Below are positions 45,081 through 53,508 of a stretch of DNA of 55,522 nucleotides, piece by piece. A program made the position numbers and the translations under genes. This DNA comes from Bryobacterales bacterium (lineage in GTDB: Bacteria > Acidobacteriota > Terriglobia > Bryobacterales > UBA6623): assembly GCA_026713545.1 (NCBI GenBank), contig JAPOOG010000164.1, positions 1-55,522 on the forward strand. The letters run 5' to 3'. The notes below the pieces were generated by a model that was given only the letters and a program-made list of their open reading frames with translations, searched no databases and was not told the DNA's origin. Positions within the stretch are counted from its first letter, which is position 1. Every line of letters starts with the position of its first letter.

Positions 45081-46130
45081 TCAGGAATTCGATCCTGCGC
45101 GGACAAATGACGACGGCTTTCCGCCGAACTCGAGGGTTTGCCGGTCTCGCCAGCGGTCGATGATCGAGACCTGATGAACGCAGGAGATCGTGCAATAGGG
45201 AGCGCAGCCCTTCTCGGTCATGTATTCCCGCCGGATGTCTTTTCGCGTGTATTGCTCCAGCGGAATCGCAGGATGCCCACGCTGCTGCGAGCAGTAGTGG
45301 ACGAGTCCGTCCTCGCAGACATAGAGATAGCGCGCGCCGGCGCGGCACCACCACCAGCGGTTCGGTTTGCCTTTGACCAGGTGGTCCTGAAACGGGTTGT
45401 ACTTGTTGATGCGCCCGAAGGAACTCTTGCCGAGGTCGCGGACCTGCTCGAAGATGCTCTTCTGATGCGGGCTCAGCGGACGTAACTGTCCACTCCCGTC
45501 ATGAATGATGCCGACCGTAGTGGCCAGCCCGTATTCCTGGGCGCGTCGGGCTACTCGCAAGGCGTCCTCGGGGCGGCGGATCTTCGCTCCGAGCACGGAA
45601 TTGATGTTGATGTGAAAGTCCGCGTGCTCGGCCAACATCGCGAGCTTCTTGTCGAGCACCTTGAGGCTTTTCTTCGACACGTCGTCGGGCTGCACGTTGT
45701 CGACGCTGATCTGTAGATGGTCGAGCCCGGCCTCGTTCAGCCGCAGGATGCGGTCCCGCGTCAGGTAATAGCCGTTCGTGAGAAGTCCCGCGATCATGCC
45801 GTGCTTGCGGATGCGCCGGATCACGTCGTCCAGATCCGGGTGCATCATCGGCTCGCCGCCGCTCAGTGTGACGATGCTGGAGCCAAGTCCGGCCAGGTGG
45901 TCGATCCGGTCGAACAGATCGTGGGTCGGCACCGGCGGGGAGTGATCATCGAATTCGTTGCAGTAGGTACACGAAAGATTGCAGCGGCGTATCGGAATCA
46001 GGTGGACCAGAATCGGATGGTCCCTGTGCGCCAGTCCATAGGCGACCATCCGGATCTCCCGAACTTTGCGGCGCAAGGTCAGCCACTTGCGGCGCAAGGT
46101 GGAGGCTCGCCGGATAACTACGGATTCCAT
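45081..46130 (-). CDS. Radical SAM protein with SPASM-like C-terminus
   Basis: A 349-residue radical S-adenosylmethionine enzyme. The cluster motif CNLSCTYC (Cys 50, 54, 57) and LSGGEPMMHPDL near 100 are clear, followed by LTNGYYL and LQISVDN. The C-terminal region has additional cysteines (WWWCRAG, YVCEDGLVHYCSQ, CAPYCTISCVHQ) in a SPASM/twitch-like arrangement that probably binds auxiliary Fe-S clusters. Family members modify peptides or cofactors. No precursor peptide gene was recognised nearby, so the target is unknown. The ATG at 46130 follows GGAGG closely, and frame-open sequence upstream is not needed. Confidence 0.87.
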   Translation of the reverse strand: MESVVIRRASTLRRKWLTLRRKVREIRMVAYGLAHRDHPILVHLIPIRRCNLSCTYCNEFDDHSPPVPTHDLFDRIDHLAGLGSSIVTLSGGEPMMHPDLDDVIRRIRKHGMIAGLLTNGYYLTRDRILRLNEAGLDHLQISVDNVQPDDVSKKSLKVLDKKLAMLAEHADFHININSVLGAKIRRPEDALRVARRAQEYGLATTVGIIHDGSGQLRPLSPHQKSIFEQVRDLGKSSFGRINKYNPFQDHLVKGKPNRWWWCRAGARYLYVCEDGLVHYCSQQRGHPAIPLEQYTRKDIRREYMTEKGCAPYCTISCVHQVSIIDRWRDRQTLEFGGKPSSFVRAGSNS

Positions 46131-46251
46131 ACCGCCCTCCACTTCTGACGGTTCCTTGCTTGTTCCCTTCCCGTTGCTGTCGGAGCGGGGAGAGGTGCTC
46201 TTCAGAACTCTTTGACGGGTCCATCGTAGCAAAGGGGCCATGCTTGCTTTC

Positions 46252-46390
46252 GCCTGGATTTCTCACCATGTTGCGAGGCGAAGTGCCTTCCTGTTGCAGG
46301 CAGGCGTGAGAGGGCCGTCAGGACAAGCCGCGAGCCGCTTGGCGCCGGCAACATGGCCTGTAAGGTTTTCACGAAACACGAGTCACGAGG
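46252..46390 (+). repeat. Dispersed inverted-repeat element, copy K (right part lost)
   Basis: The left end is GCCTGGATTTCTCACCAT. The body is the conserved one with a small inserted CTTCCTGTTGCAGGCAGG. It keeps GCCAGCAA-type and period-7 remnants (CACGAAA, CACGAGT) and then breaks off without a right terminal repeat. Bases 46391-46480 hold nothing recognised. Confidence 0.7.
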
Positions 46391-46480
46391 CAGAAACGTT
46401 GCCTCTTGGTACTGAAGCCCTTCAGTCTTTTTTTTCCTCCCCGGCCTGCTTAGCATGAGGACAGTGAGGCGGTAATCAGG

Positions 46481-46601
46481 GCCTGCATGTCTCACCACGC
46501 GGCGAGGCGAAGTGCCTGCGGGTCACGAGACACGAAACACGGCTTTCATGTTTTTCACGAATCACGAGTCACGCAACACGAATCACGGCCTTTTTTTCGG
46601 T
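46481..46601 (+). repeat. Dispersed inverted-repeat element, copy L (right end lost)
   Basis: The left end is GCCTGCATGTCTCACCAC plus a few bases of body, then a jump to period-7 arrays (CACGAGA, CACGAAA; CACGAAT, CACGAGT, CACGCAA). It runs into TTCGGTTCGCCGT and the second repeat module, exactly as copy N does upstream of nuoC. Confidence 0.72.
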
Positions 46602-47025
46602 TCGCCGTGGATGCCAAGGGTCCCGGTGCCAAAAACCGCCGCCCGGACCCTCGCAACCGCTGCCCAGTCACCGCTCGCCTGCCCAGAATTGCCCGGAATT
46701 GCCCGGCAAGAAATATTGCCCCTGAGCCAGTGTCCTCGCACCGTCCTCCTTTCTCGGCCGGCTTCACGACCAGCGCCGTTAGCTGGAAGGTCCCGGGGTT
46801 GTGTGGAGAACCCAGCGTTCGCGGCAGGCCGTCCGGACCGCATCGCCCGCCGCCCGGTCACGGCTTGCCTGTTCACTATTGTTCGCCATTGTTCGCCATT
46901 GTTCGGCAAAAAATTACTCCTGAGACAGTGTCCTCGCCTTGTCCTCCGTTCTCGGTGGGCCTCACGGCGAACGCCAATGAACCCATGCCGGGAAAGGGGA
47001 ACATTCTGGATTGCGTTGACGGGGG
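46602..47025 (+). repeat. Second repeat module, tandem form, upstream of cytochrome c gene
   Basis: This 420-base stretch has no gene. It contains two diverged tandem copies of about 200 bases: copy 1 about 46638-46800, copy 2 about 46830-46980. Each has a short period-10 array (GCCCAGAATT/GCCCGGAATT at 46681-46710; TTCGCCATTG units at 46871-46910), then AAAATT/AAATAT, then GAGNCAGTGTCCTCGC and a block near CACGACCAGCGCC. It ends with the 27-base block identical to 7282-7308 (here 46976-47002). Confidence 0.6.
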
Positions 47026-47036
47026 ACTCTTCTGCG

Positions 47037-47065
47037 TTGCGGGAACAAACCGGCCGGGATACAAT
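47037..47065 (+). promoter_or_regulatory. Candidate sigma70-type promoter upstream of cytochrome c gene
   Basis: TTGCGG (47037-47042), 17 bases, TACAAT (47060-47065). The -10 differs from consensus in one base; the -35 in three. It lies just behind the second repeat module, in the same position as the nuoC promoter candidate, but about 310 bases before the gene start. Bases 47066-47377 hold nothing else recognised. Confidence 0.35.
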
Positions 47066-47377
47066 AACCCCGCCCCACCAAGGGAATCCGTACGCGCCCG
47101 CCGCGGCGCCGATCATCGGAGCGTTCGTCACGGCCATCGCCGTCATCATTGCAGCGCGACCTCTACCGCGGTTTCTGTCTGGATGGGCTTTGCTGAAATA
47201 CAGGCCTCAAGCGCGCATGGTAGGGTTTGTTCTTTCGGTGCTGAATCGGCTGAGGGTTCCTCCGGGCGCGGCCGTCGGGGTCTAAGGGCTGTGGGTTCTT
47301 ACACACAAACAGATGGAGCGGCTCTTCCTGTCTCCGCCCGCGGCGCCGTGACCCACCCGAACCCCGGCAACCGTTCA

Positions 47378-48178
47378 ATGCCTGTTCACTTCCTGGGCTC
47401 GCTGGTTTTGGCGGCTCTGTTCGTCACGGCCGCGCCGGGACAGCAGCCCCTCCGGCAAACCCATCCATTGGTGCGGGACCCGGCCGCCGCGGCCGCCGGA
47501 CGCCCTCTTTTCGTCGAGAAGTGCAGTCCCTGCCACGGACCCAACGGCGAAGGGGGACACGGACCCAGCCTGATCGGAGGCCGCGAAATCCGCCGGGCGT
47601 CCGACCGGCAGCTCTTCGACTCGATCAAGAACGGGCTTCCCGGCACCGACATGCCCGGCTTCCCCATGCCCGAGGACGATCGGTGGCGGATGGTCGCGTT
47701 CATTCGCAGCCTCAACGCCCCGGTGGCCGCGCAGCCGTTGCCCGGCGACGTCCAGGCCGGAAGCGACATTTTCTGGGGCCGCGGCGGTTGCTCGGACTGC
47801 CACTCCATTCGCGGCCAGGGCGGCGTGCTCGGACCGGACCTCACCGACGTGGCCGCCCTCCGCAGAGCCGACCAACTCAAGCAAGCCGTCCTCAATCCCG
47901 GCGAGGCCGTCCCCGACGGCTTCCGCGCCGTCGAGGCCACCCTCGTTGACGGATCCAAGGTCCAGGGCGTCGCCAAGTTCGAAAACAACTACACGCTCCG
48001 CATTCTCGATCGCGGCGGCCGTCTGCATTTCCTGCAGAAGAAGAAACTGGCCGATATCAGCTTCCGGAAGGGTTCACTCATGCCCGGAGACTATGCCGAA
48101 CGGCTCTCCGATGACGACATGGGCAACTTGCTGGCTTTCCTTAGCCGTCAGTCTTTGCGAAAGTGGGAACAGAAATGA
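47378..48178 (+). CDS. Exported dihaem c-type cytochrome
   Basis: A 266-residue periplasmic electron carrier with signal peptide (FLGSLVLAALFVTAAPGQQ). Two haem c motifs are visible: CSPCH (residues 49-53) with a distal Met in DMPGFPMPEDD near 92, and CSDCH (138-142). The C-terminal 100 residues (LVDGSKVQGVAKFENNYTLRILDRGGRLHFL) form a beta-rich domain resembling those of Verrucomicrobia/Planctomycetes-type haem proteins. The stop overlaps the start of the PQQ-type dehydrogenase (ATGA), so it is probably its electron acceptor. The frame is open far upstream, but the ATG at 47378 is the only one with a signal peptide. Confidence 0.9.
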   Translation: MPVHFLGSLVLAALFVTAAPGQQPLRQTHPLVRDPAAAAAGRPLFVEKCSPCHGPNGEGGHGPSLIGGREIRRASDRQLFDSIKNGLPGTDMPGFPMPEDDRWRMVAFIRSLNAPVAAQPLPGDVQAGSDIFWGRGGCSDCHSIRGQGGVLGPDLTDVAALRRADQLKQAVLNPGEAVPDGFRAVEATLVDGSKVQGVAKFENNYTLRILDRGGRLHFLQKKKLADISFRKGSLMPGDYAERLSDDDMGNLLAFLSRQSLRKWEQK

Positions 48179-49746
48179 AACTCCTGATCTTGATGATGCT
48201 GTTGTTGCTGCCGGCGGCGGCGCAAGTCGCCTACGAGGACATCCTCGAAGGCCCGACCGGGGAATGGCTCACCTACGCCGGCGACTACGCCTCGCAGCGG
48301 CATAGTCCTCTCGACCAGATCACCACCGGGAATGTCTCCTCGCTGGTCCCGAAGTGGGTGTATTACTTCCGGGGTTCGCGGCGCTTGGAAACCACTCCGA
48401 TCGTGCATGACGGCATCATGTACGTCACCAACACGAACGAAGTCCACGCTCTCGACCCCCGCACGGGCCGCAAGCTCTGGGGATACTTCGCGGAAAACGT
48501 AAAACGCAGCCGCGCCAACCGGGGCGTGGCGATCCTGGGAGACCGCATCTATCTGGTCACGAGCGATTGCCACCTCGTCGCGCTGCATCGCGTCACCGGA
48601 GCGCTGCTGTGGGACGCCGAGTTCGCCGACACCGACGAAGGCTACCACTCCTCCGTCGCGCCGCTCGCCCTCAAGAACCGGATCATGGTCGGAGTGGGCG
48701 GCGGCGGATCCGGGCAGCGCGGCTTTGTTGCGGCCCTCGACGCCGGCACCGGCGAAGAACTCTGGCGCACCTGGACCGTCCCCGAGAAGGGCGAACCCGG
48801 CTACGAGACCTGGGGCGGCTTCCCGGCCAAATGGGGCGGCGCTCCCACCTGGACCACCGGCTCGTTCGATCCCGATCTGAATCTTCTCTACTGGCCGACC
48901 GGCAATCCCTGGCCCGATTTCTACGGAGGCCGCCGCGAAGGCGACAACCTCTACTCCGACAGCGTCCTGGCGCTCGATGCCGATACCGGCGAGATGAAGT
49001 GGTATTTCCAGTTCACGCCGCATGACGTTTGGGATTGGGACGCCAACGAGACGCCCGTGCTCGTGGACATGAACTTCAAGGGCGAGATGCGCAAGGTCAT
49101 GTTGCAGGCCAACCGCAACGGGTTCTTCTACGTGCTCGACCGCGTTACGGGAGAGTACCTGCTCGGCGAGCCTTTCGTGGAGAAGCTCTCCTGGGCCGAC
49201 GGCCTCGACAAGAACGGCCGTCCGATCGTTCGTCCGGGCACGACGCCCACTCCGGCCGGCGTGAAGGTCTGTCCGGCGGTTCGTGGAGCGAGCAACTGGA
49301 TGTCGCCCACCTACGTCAAGGAGACGGGGTTGCTCTACGTCGTGACGCTGGAGCAGTGCGACATCTACTATTCCTCCTCCAAGGAACCCGTGCCCGATAG
49401 CGGTTTTCGCGGCACCGGCGGGGCGCAGATTCCCGCCGAGCCAGGTCAACTGTATCTGCGTGCCATCGACCCCGAAACCGCGGCAATCCGTTGGGAGCAG
49501 CCGCTGCCAGGCCCGGCCCGGGCCTGGCCCGGAACGGTCTCTACGGCTGGCGGCCTGATCTTTTCCGGCGACGACGACGGCAACCTCGTCGCGCTCGACG
49601 CCAAGACGGGCGAGGACCTCTGGCACTTCAACATGGGCCACATGATCTACGCCTCGCCCATGACCTGGGCCATCGACGGCAACCAGTACGTCACCATCGC
49701 CAACGAAACCGACATCGTCACCTTCGGCCTGTTCCAGCCGGAATAG
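48175..49746 (+). CDS. PQQ-dependent alcohol-dehydrogenase-like quinoprotein
   Basis: A 523-residue periplasmic beta-propeller protein of the PQQ methanol/ethanol dehydrogenase family. Signal peptide KLLILMMLLLLPAAAQ; then GEWLTYAGDYASQRHSPLDQI; repeated tryptophan-docking blades such as LDPRTGRKLWGYF and LDAGTGEELWRTW; FTPHDVWDWDANETPVL near 290, which contains the catalytic Asp and metal-site region; and a last blade LDAKTGEDLWHFNMG. The adjacent Cys-Cys pair near the PQQ in classical enzymes is not seen (only a single Cys in TSDCHLVAL). Substrate unknown. Translationally coupled to the dihaem cytochrome c, its likely acceptor. Confidence 0.9.
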   Translation: MKLLILMMLLLLPAAAQVAYEDILEGPTGEWLTYAGDYASQRHSPLDQITTGNVSSLVPKWVYYFRGSRRLETTPIVHDGIMYVTNTNEVHALDPRTGRKLWGYFAENVKRSRANRGVAILGDRIYLVTSDCHLVALHRVTGALLWDAEFADTDEGYHSSVAPLALKNRIMVGVGGGGSGQRGFVAALDAGTGEELWRTWTVPEKGEPGYETWGGFPAKWGGAPTWTTGSFDPDLNLLYWPTGNPWPDFYGGRREGDNLYSDSVLALDADTGEMKWYFQFTPHDVWDWDANETPVLVDMNFKGEMRKVMLQANRNGFFYVLDRVTGEYLLGEPFVEKLSWADGLDKNGRPIVRPGTTPTPAGVKVCPAVRGASNWMSPTYVKETGLLYVVTLEQCDIYYSSSKEPVPDSGFRGTGGAQIPAEPGQLYLRAIDPETAAIRWEQPLPGPARAWPGTVSTAGGLIFSGDDDGNLVALDAKTGEDLWHFNMGHMIYASPMTWAIDGNQYVTIANETDIVTFGLFQPE

Positions 49747-49966
49747 CCCCCCCGCGCAAAGAACCCCCGGAATGCGGTTCGACTGGGCGCGGCCGCCTCT
49801 TCAGGGTGCGGTTCATGCGTTCGGCTTTGGCTATTGGTCCGTGGAACTGCTATTGGGGGAAGAAGTTTCCAGGTCGCGCCTCATCTTTCACGCTATCCAA
49901 TAAAATGATATTCACAGGTCAAGGACCGAACACTGCCGGTCTTCGACTCTTGGTCCCTGACGACAC

Positions 49967-51865
49967 GTGACCAGACGAACACTCATCCGATACGCTGCCG
50001 CCGGGAGCGGCGTGGCCGCCTTTGAGAGCCTCCTGCCGCTGTGGGCGCGTAGTGCGGAACCGACCGTTGACAAGGGGATTCAGCCCCTTTCGGGCAAGGA
50101 GTACGATCTCGAGGTCGCCCCTGCGACAGTGGCCATCGACGGGCGCCGGGGTAAAGCGATCACGATCAACGGCAAGCTTCCCGCTCCCTTGCTGCGTTGG
50201 CGCGAGGGCGACGAGATCGTGCTGCGCGTGACGAACCACCTTGAGGAAGACACTTCGATTCATTGGCACGGCATCCTGGTGCCTTATCAGATGGACGGAG
50301 TTCCCGGCATCAGCTTTCCCGGCATCAAGCCCGGTGAGACCTTTGCTTATCGCTTTCGCGTCCCTCAAAGCGGAACGTACTGGTATCACAGCCACTCAGG
50401 CTTGCAAGAGCAGCTCGGGCATTACGGTCCGCTGGTAATCGACCCCGAGGGCCGTGATCCGATCGAGTCCGACCGCGAGTACGTCATGGTCCTCTCCGAT
50501 TGGACATTTGCCGGCCCCAAGAGGGTCTTCGCCAAGCTCAAGAAGATGAGCGACAACTTCAATTTTCAGCGCCGTACTGTCGGCAGCTTCTTCCGCGATG
50601 CTTCCAGCGAGGGGCTCGGCAAGGCTCTCGACAAGCGCCTGATGTGGAACCGCATGAGGATGAGTCCCACCGACATTGCGGACGTCACCGGCGCCGAGTA
50701 CACCTACCTCGTCAACGGCCATGCTCCGGCGGAAAATTGGACTGCGCTGTTCGAACCGGGCGAGCGCATACGCCTGCGGGTCATCAACGCGTCGGCCATG
50801 ACCCTGTTCAACGTGCGCATCCCGGATCTGCCGATGACCGTTGTGCAATCCGACGGACTCAACGTGAAACCTGTCGAGACGGACGAGTTTCAGATCGGCG
50901 TCGCCGAAACGTATGACCTGATCGTACAGCCTCGGCGTTCGGAGGCCTTCACTCTGATGTGCGAGTCGATCGATCGCAGCGGCTATGCTCGCGCGACCTT
51001 GGCTCCCCGAGCCGGCATGGCGGGGGCGGTTCCGCCGCTCCGTCCAAGACCGTTGCTGACCATGAAAGACATGGGCATGGCCCATCACGGTAGGGAGGGA
51101 GGCGGCCACCTGAGCAGCGGCATCGCTCAAGGGCCCCGAACACCCCATCAGGACCACGAGAAGCACGGCGGCCAGGCTCATGACCCGCATGGAGGACATG
51201 CAAGCCCGGGCAGAGAGGAAACAGGCCCTCACGCCGGCCACACCGGTCATCAGTCTTCCCCTGGTGATCCCCATGCTGGCCATTCGATGGGACTTGAGGG
51301 AGCGAAAGAGGCCGTGGCCGGGGTGCCGGCGCACGACCATTCCCAAGGCCCCGGTGTTCAGAATGTAGCGATGCATCCGAGCCGGCGGATCGACGAGCCC
51401 GGCTCCGGCCTTCAGGACGTTCCCCACAGGACGCTGACCTACTCGCAACTCGAAAGTCTCGAAGAAAACCCGGATCAGCGCCTCCCCGGCCGCGAGATCG
51501 AGCTCCACCTTACTTCCAACATGGAGCGCTATATGTGGTCGTTCGACGGTAAAAAGTTTTCCGACATCGTGGAGCCGATTGTCTTCTACAAAGACGAGCG
51601 GGTCCGTCTGACCATGATCAACGACACCATGATGCCTCACCCGATTCACTTGCACGGCATGTTTTTTGACGTGGTGACGGGCTCTCGGAAACACAAGCCG
51701 CGCAAGCACACGATCATCGTGAAGCCGGCCGAAAAAGTATCGGTCGACGTTACGGCGGATGCCATCGGCGATTGGGCGTTCCATTGTCACCTGCTCTACC
51801 ACATGCATGCCGGGATGTTTCAGGTCGTATCGGTGCTCGAGGGCGCACCGAAGTCACACTCGTGA
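49967..51865 (+). CDS. copA: Multicopper oxidase CopA (copper resistance)
   Basis: A 632-residue periplasmic multicopper oxidase for copper tolerance. A TAT signal (TRRTLIRYAAAGSGVAA) exports it folded. Copper ligands are all visible: HWHG (99-102), HSH (141-143), HPIHLHG (558-564) and HCHLLYHMHAGM (606-617), the last with the type 1 Cys and Met. Between the second and third cupredoxin domains lies a long His/Gly/Met-rich linker (about 370-455: HQDHEKHGGQAHDPHGGHA and HAGHTGHQ) likely to bind many copper ions. The start is GTG, forced by a stop just upstream. The stop overlaps the copB start. Confidence 0.93.
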   Translation: MTRRTLIRYAAAGSGVAAFESLLPLWARSAEPTVDKGIQPLSGKEYDLEVAPATVAIDGRRGKAITINGKLPAPLLRWREGDEIVLRVTNHLEEDTSIHWHGILVPYQMDGVPGISFPGIKPGETFAYRFRVPQSGTYWYHSHSGLQEQLGHYGPLVIDPEGRDPIESDREYVMVLSDWTFAGPKRVFAKLKKMSDNFNFQRRTVGSFFRDASSEGLGKALDKRLMWNRMRMSPTDIADVTGAEYTYLVNGHAPAENWTALFEPGERIRLRVINASAMTLFNVRIPDLPMTVVQSDGLNVKPVETDEFQIGVAETYDLIVQPRRSEAFTLMCESIDRSGYARATLAPRAGMAGAVPPLRPRPLLTMKDMGMAHHGREGGGHLSSGIAQGPRTPHQDHEKHGGQAHDPHGGHASPGREETGPHAGHTGHQSSPGDPHAGHSMGLEGAKEAVAGVPAHDHSQGPGVQNVAMHPSRRIDEPGSGLQDVPHRTLTYSQLESLEENPDQRLPGREIELHLTSNMERYMWSFDGKKFSDIVEPIVFYKDERVRLTMINDTMMPHPIHLHGMFFDVVTGSRKHKPRKHTIIVKPAEKVSVDVTADAIGDWAFHCHLLYHMHAGMFQVVSVLEGAPKSHS

Positions 51866-52644
51866 ACCCGGCAATCCGCCTGTTCGTTCTTGTGGTCGTC
51901 GTCTTCCAGGCCGTCTCCGCCGTTCAGGCGCAGGATGACGCCGGCGTTGACTACCAATACGATCCTCAGGAGATGAAGAAGGCTCGGAAAGCGCTGCGCC
52001 ACCATCACGGAGGCCAGATCAACTACTTTCTGCAAGCCGACCGGCTGGAGTTTCGGAGAAACGAGGGCTCCGGACCGATGCTGTTCGAGGCGCAAGGCTG
52101 GGTCGGAGGGGACTACCAGAGATTCTGGTTCAAGACCGAAGGGGAGTATGCCGAGGGCGGCGAATTCGAGGAGGCGGAGGTCCAGGGACTGTACAGCCGC
52201 GCGATCAGCCCCTTCTTCGACTTCCAGGCCGGTGTGCGCCAAGACTTGGAACCCGGCGCGCTGCGTACCTTCGGGGTTGTCGGGTTCCAGGGGCTGGCCC
52301 CTTACTGGCTCGAAGTCGATACCGCGCTCTTCGTGAGTCACGAGGGCGACGTCTCCGCGCGCCTCGAGGCCGAGTATGAACTTCGTTTCACGCAACGATT
52401 GATCTTCCAACCGCGCGCAGAGATCAACCTCGCTGTCCAGGATGTCGAAGAATTGGCGATCGGCTCCGGCTTGAGCACGGCGGAGGTGGGGGCTCGCCTG
52501 CGGTATGAATTCAAGCGCGAATTCGCTCCTTACCTCGGCATTTCCTGGACCCGTGCGACCGGCCGGACCGCCCAATTCAAACTCCACAGAGGCGAGGACC
52601 CAGGCAGCTTTTCGATCGTCGCGGGCTTGCGGCTCTGGTTCTGA
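51862..52644 (+). CDS. copB: Copper resistance outer-membrane protein CopB
   Basis: A 260-residue outer-membrane protein of the CopB family, partner of CopA in copper tolerance. It has a signal peptide (LFVLVVVVFQAVSAVQAQ) and a beta-barrel core: YFLQADRLEFRRNEG near 55, FWFKTEGEYAEGGEFEEAEVQGLYSRAIS near 90-120, FDFQAGVRQDLEP, and a terminal Phe (LRLWF). The His/Met-rich N-terminal region common in Pseudomonas CopB is short here (ALRHHHGGQ). The GTG start overlaps the copA stop (GTGA). A small hairpin (GCGGCA-AA-TGCCGC) follows the stop directly. Confidence 0.9.
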   Translation: MNPAIRLFVLVVVVFQAVSAVQAQDDAGVDYQYDPQEMKKARKALRHHHGGQINYFLQADRLEFRRNEGSGPMLFEAQGWVGGDYQRFWFKTEGEYAEGGEFEEAEVQGLYSRAISPFFDFQAGVRQDLEPGALRTFGVVGFQGLAPYWLEVDTALFVSHEGDVSARLEAEYELRFTQRLIFQPRAEINLAVQDVEELAIGSGLSTAEVGARLRYEFKREFAPYLGISWTRATGRTAQFKLHRGEDPGSFSIVAGLRLWF

Positions 52645-52658
52645 GCGGCAAATGCCGC
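52645..52658 (+). terminator. Short hairpin directly after copB
   Basis: GCGGCA (52645-52650) pairs with TGCCGC (52653-52658) across a two-base loop, immediately after the copB TGA and before a convergent gene. A tetraloop (GCGGC/GCCGC with loop AAAT) is more likely in practice. No U-run follows, so termination is only suggested. Confidence 0.3.
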
Positions 52659-52704
52659 CGGAAAGTAGAACTCTTGTGGGGCGCGGACGGCGCCTGCCGG
52701 AGGG

Positions 52705-53013
52705 TCAGCCGGAGGCGCGGGCGGTGCGGCCGCTCAGCAGGCGCCCGACCGCTTTCAGCTTGCTCCAGAAGAAGTCGAACTGCCCGAGCAGCGTTCCGTA
52801 TCCAAGCAGCAGCAGTTGATAGACCGGCAGCATCACGATCAGGAAGATCGTCCATTGCAGCCAGCCGGGCGCGGTCGTGGGAAGCAGGAAGCCGATGACA
52901 GGGCCTTTCAGCCTGACCGTCGTCAGGCCGGCGAGAGCGAAGGACAGCAGAATGGCCGCCGCGCCCCCGGGTCCCACGCCCCAGCGCGACTTCATGCGGT
53001 CGATTAACGGCAT
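52705..53013 (-). CDS. Small membrane protein, DUF6787-like
   Basis: A 102-residue protein with two or three hydrophobic segments: GGAAAILLSFALAGLTTVRLKGPVIGFLL near residues 14-42, WLQWTIFLIVMLPVYQLLLLGYGTLLG near 48-75, and a C-terminal positively charged tail (LKAVGRLLSGRTARASG). The start KSRWGVGPGGAAAILLSFAL and the phrase FWSKL recall the DUF6787 family of small membrane proteins; from memory and unverified. Function unknown. The start at MPLIDRMKSRWG is chosen because the upstream part of the frame does not look like a protein. Confidence 0.6.
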   Translation of the reverse strand: MPLIDRMKSRWGVGPGGAAAILLSFALAGLTTVRLKGPVIGFLLPTTAPGWLQWTIFLIVMLPVYQLLLLGYGTLLGQFDFFWSKLKAVGRLLSGRTARASG

Positions 53014-53199
53014 CTGTTTCCGAGGTGCGGCCCAATGCGGCCAACAGCTTGCGGGCGCTCCCCTCGATAGTCGGCGATGATTCCATCGAGTGCCCGTCTG
53101 ACGGATGGTAAGCGGCCCGGAGCGTTCCGAGGCCACGATACGCTTTGGGGGGGCATGAAATCTTTGTATTTCCGTCCTTGGGCCGCCTCGGCCGAGGGC

Positions 53200-53508
53200 C
53201 TACGCAGCGGTGCCGCGTCCGTTGTGGACGAAGAAGTCCCGGAGCACATCAAGCGTCCCCTCAATGCGGCCCATGCGGTCGCGGAGGGCTTCGTTTTGCG
53301 CGTCCATGCGGTCACGGAGGGCTTCGTTTTGCGCGTCCATGCGGTTACGAAGGTTAACGATCTCAACGCGCATGCCCTTCATGTCCTGGCGCAAGTCCTT
53401 CATGTCCTGGCGCGACTCGGTCCGCACCGTGCGGATGGATCGGTCCAGGTATAAGAATCCCAAGATGAGAATCGCAGGAGTGATCCACTGGGCGAGTTCA
53501 GCGAGCAT
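53200..53508 (-). CDS. Membrane-anchored coiled-coil protein with hendecad repeats
   Basis: A 102-residue protein: an N-terminal membrane helix (WITPAILILGFLYLDRSI), then a coiled coil with heptad-like RQDMKDLRQDMKG (21-bp DNA repeat) and hendecads MDAQNEALRDR repeated twice (two exact-length 33-bp DNA units, 53275-53307 and 53308-53340), then a short tail. It parallels the gene at 33891, with the order of anchor and coil reversed. The start at MLAELAQWITP (53508) places its 5' end inside the divergent TPM gene's upstream region, so the 5' ends of the two genes overlap if both starts are right. Function unknown. Confidence 0.65.
   Translation of the reverse strand: MLAELAQWITPAILILGFLYLDRSIRTVRTESRQDMKDLRQDMKGMRVEIVNLRNRMDAQNEALRDRMDAQNEALRDRMGRIEGTLDVLRDFFVHNGRGTAA

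Noticed and set aside
53210..53464. N-terminal extension of the TPM gene
   Set aside because: Its translation (RRASFCASM repeats) is the antisense of the coiled-coil gene's 33-bp repeats.
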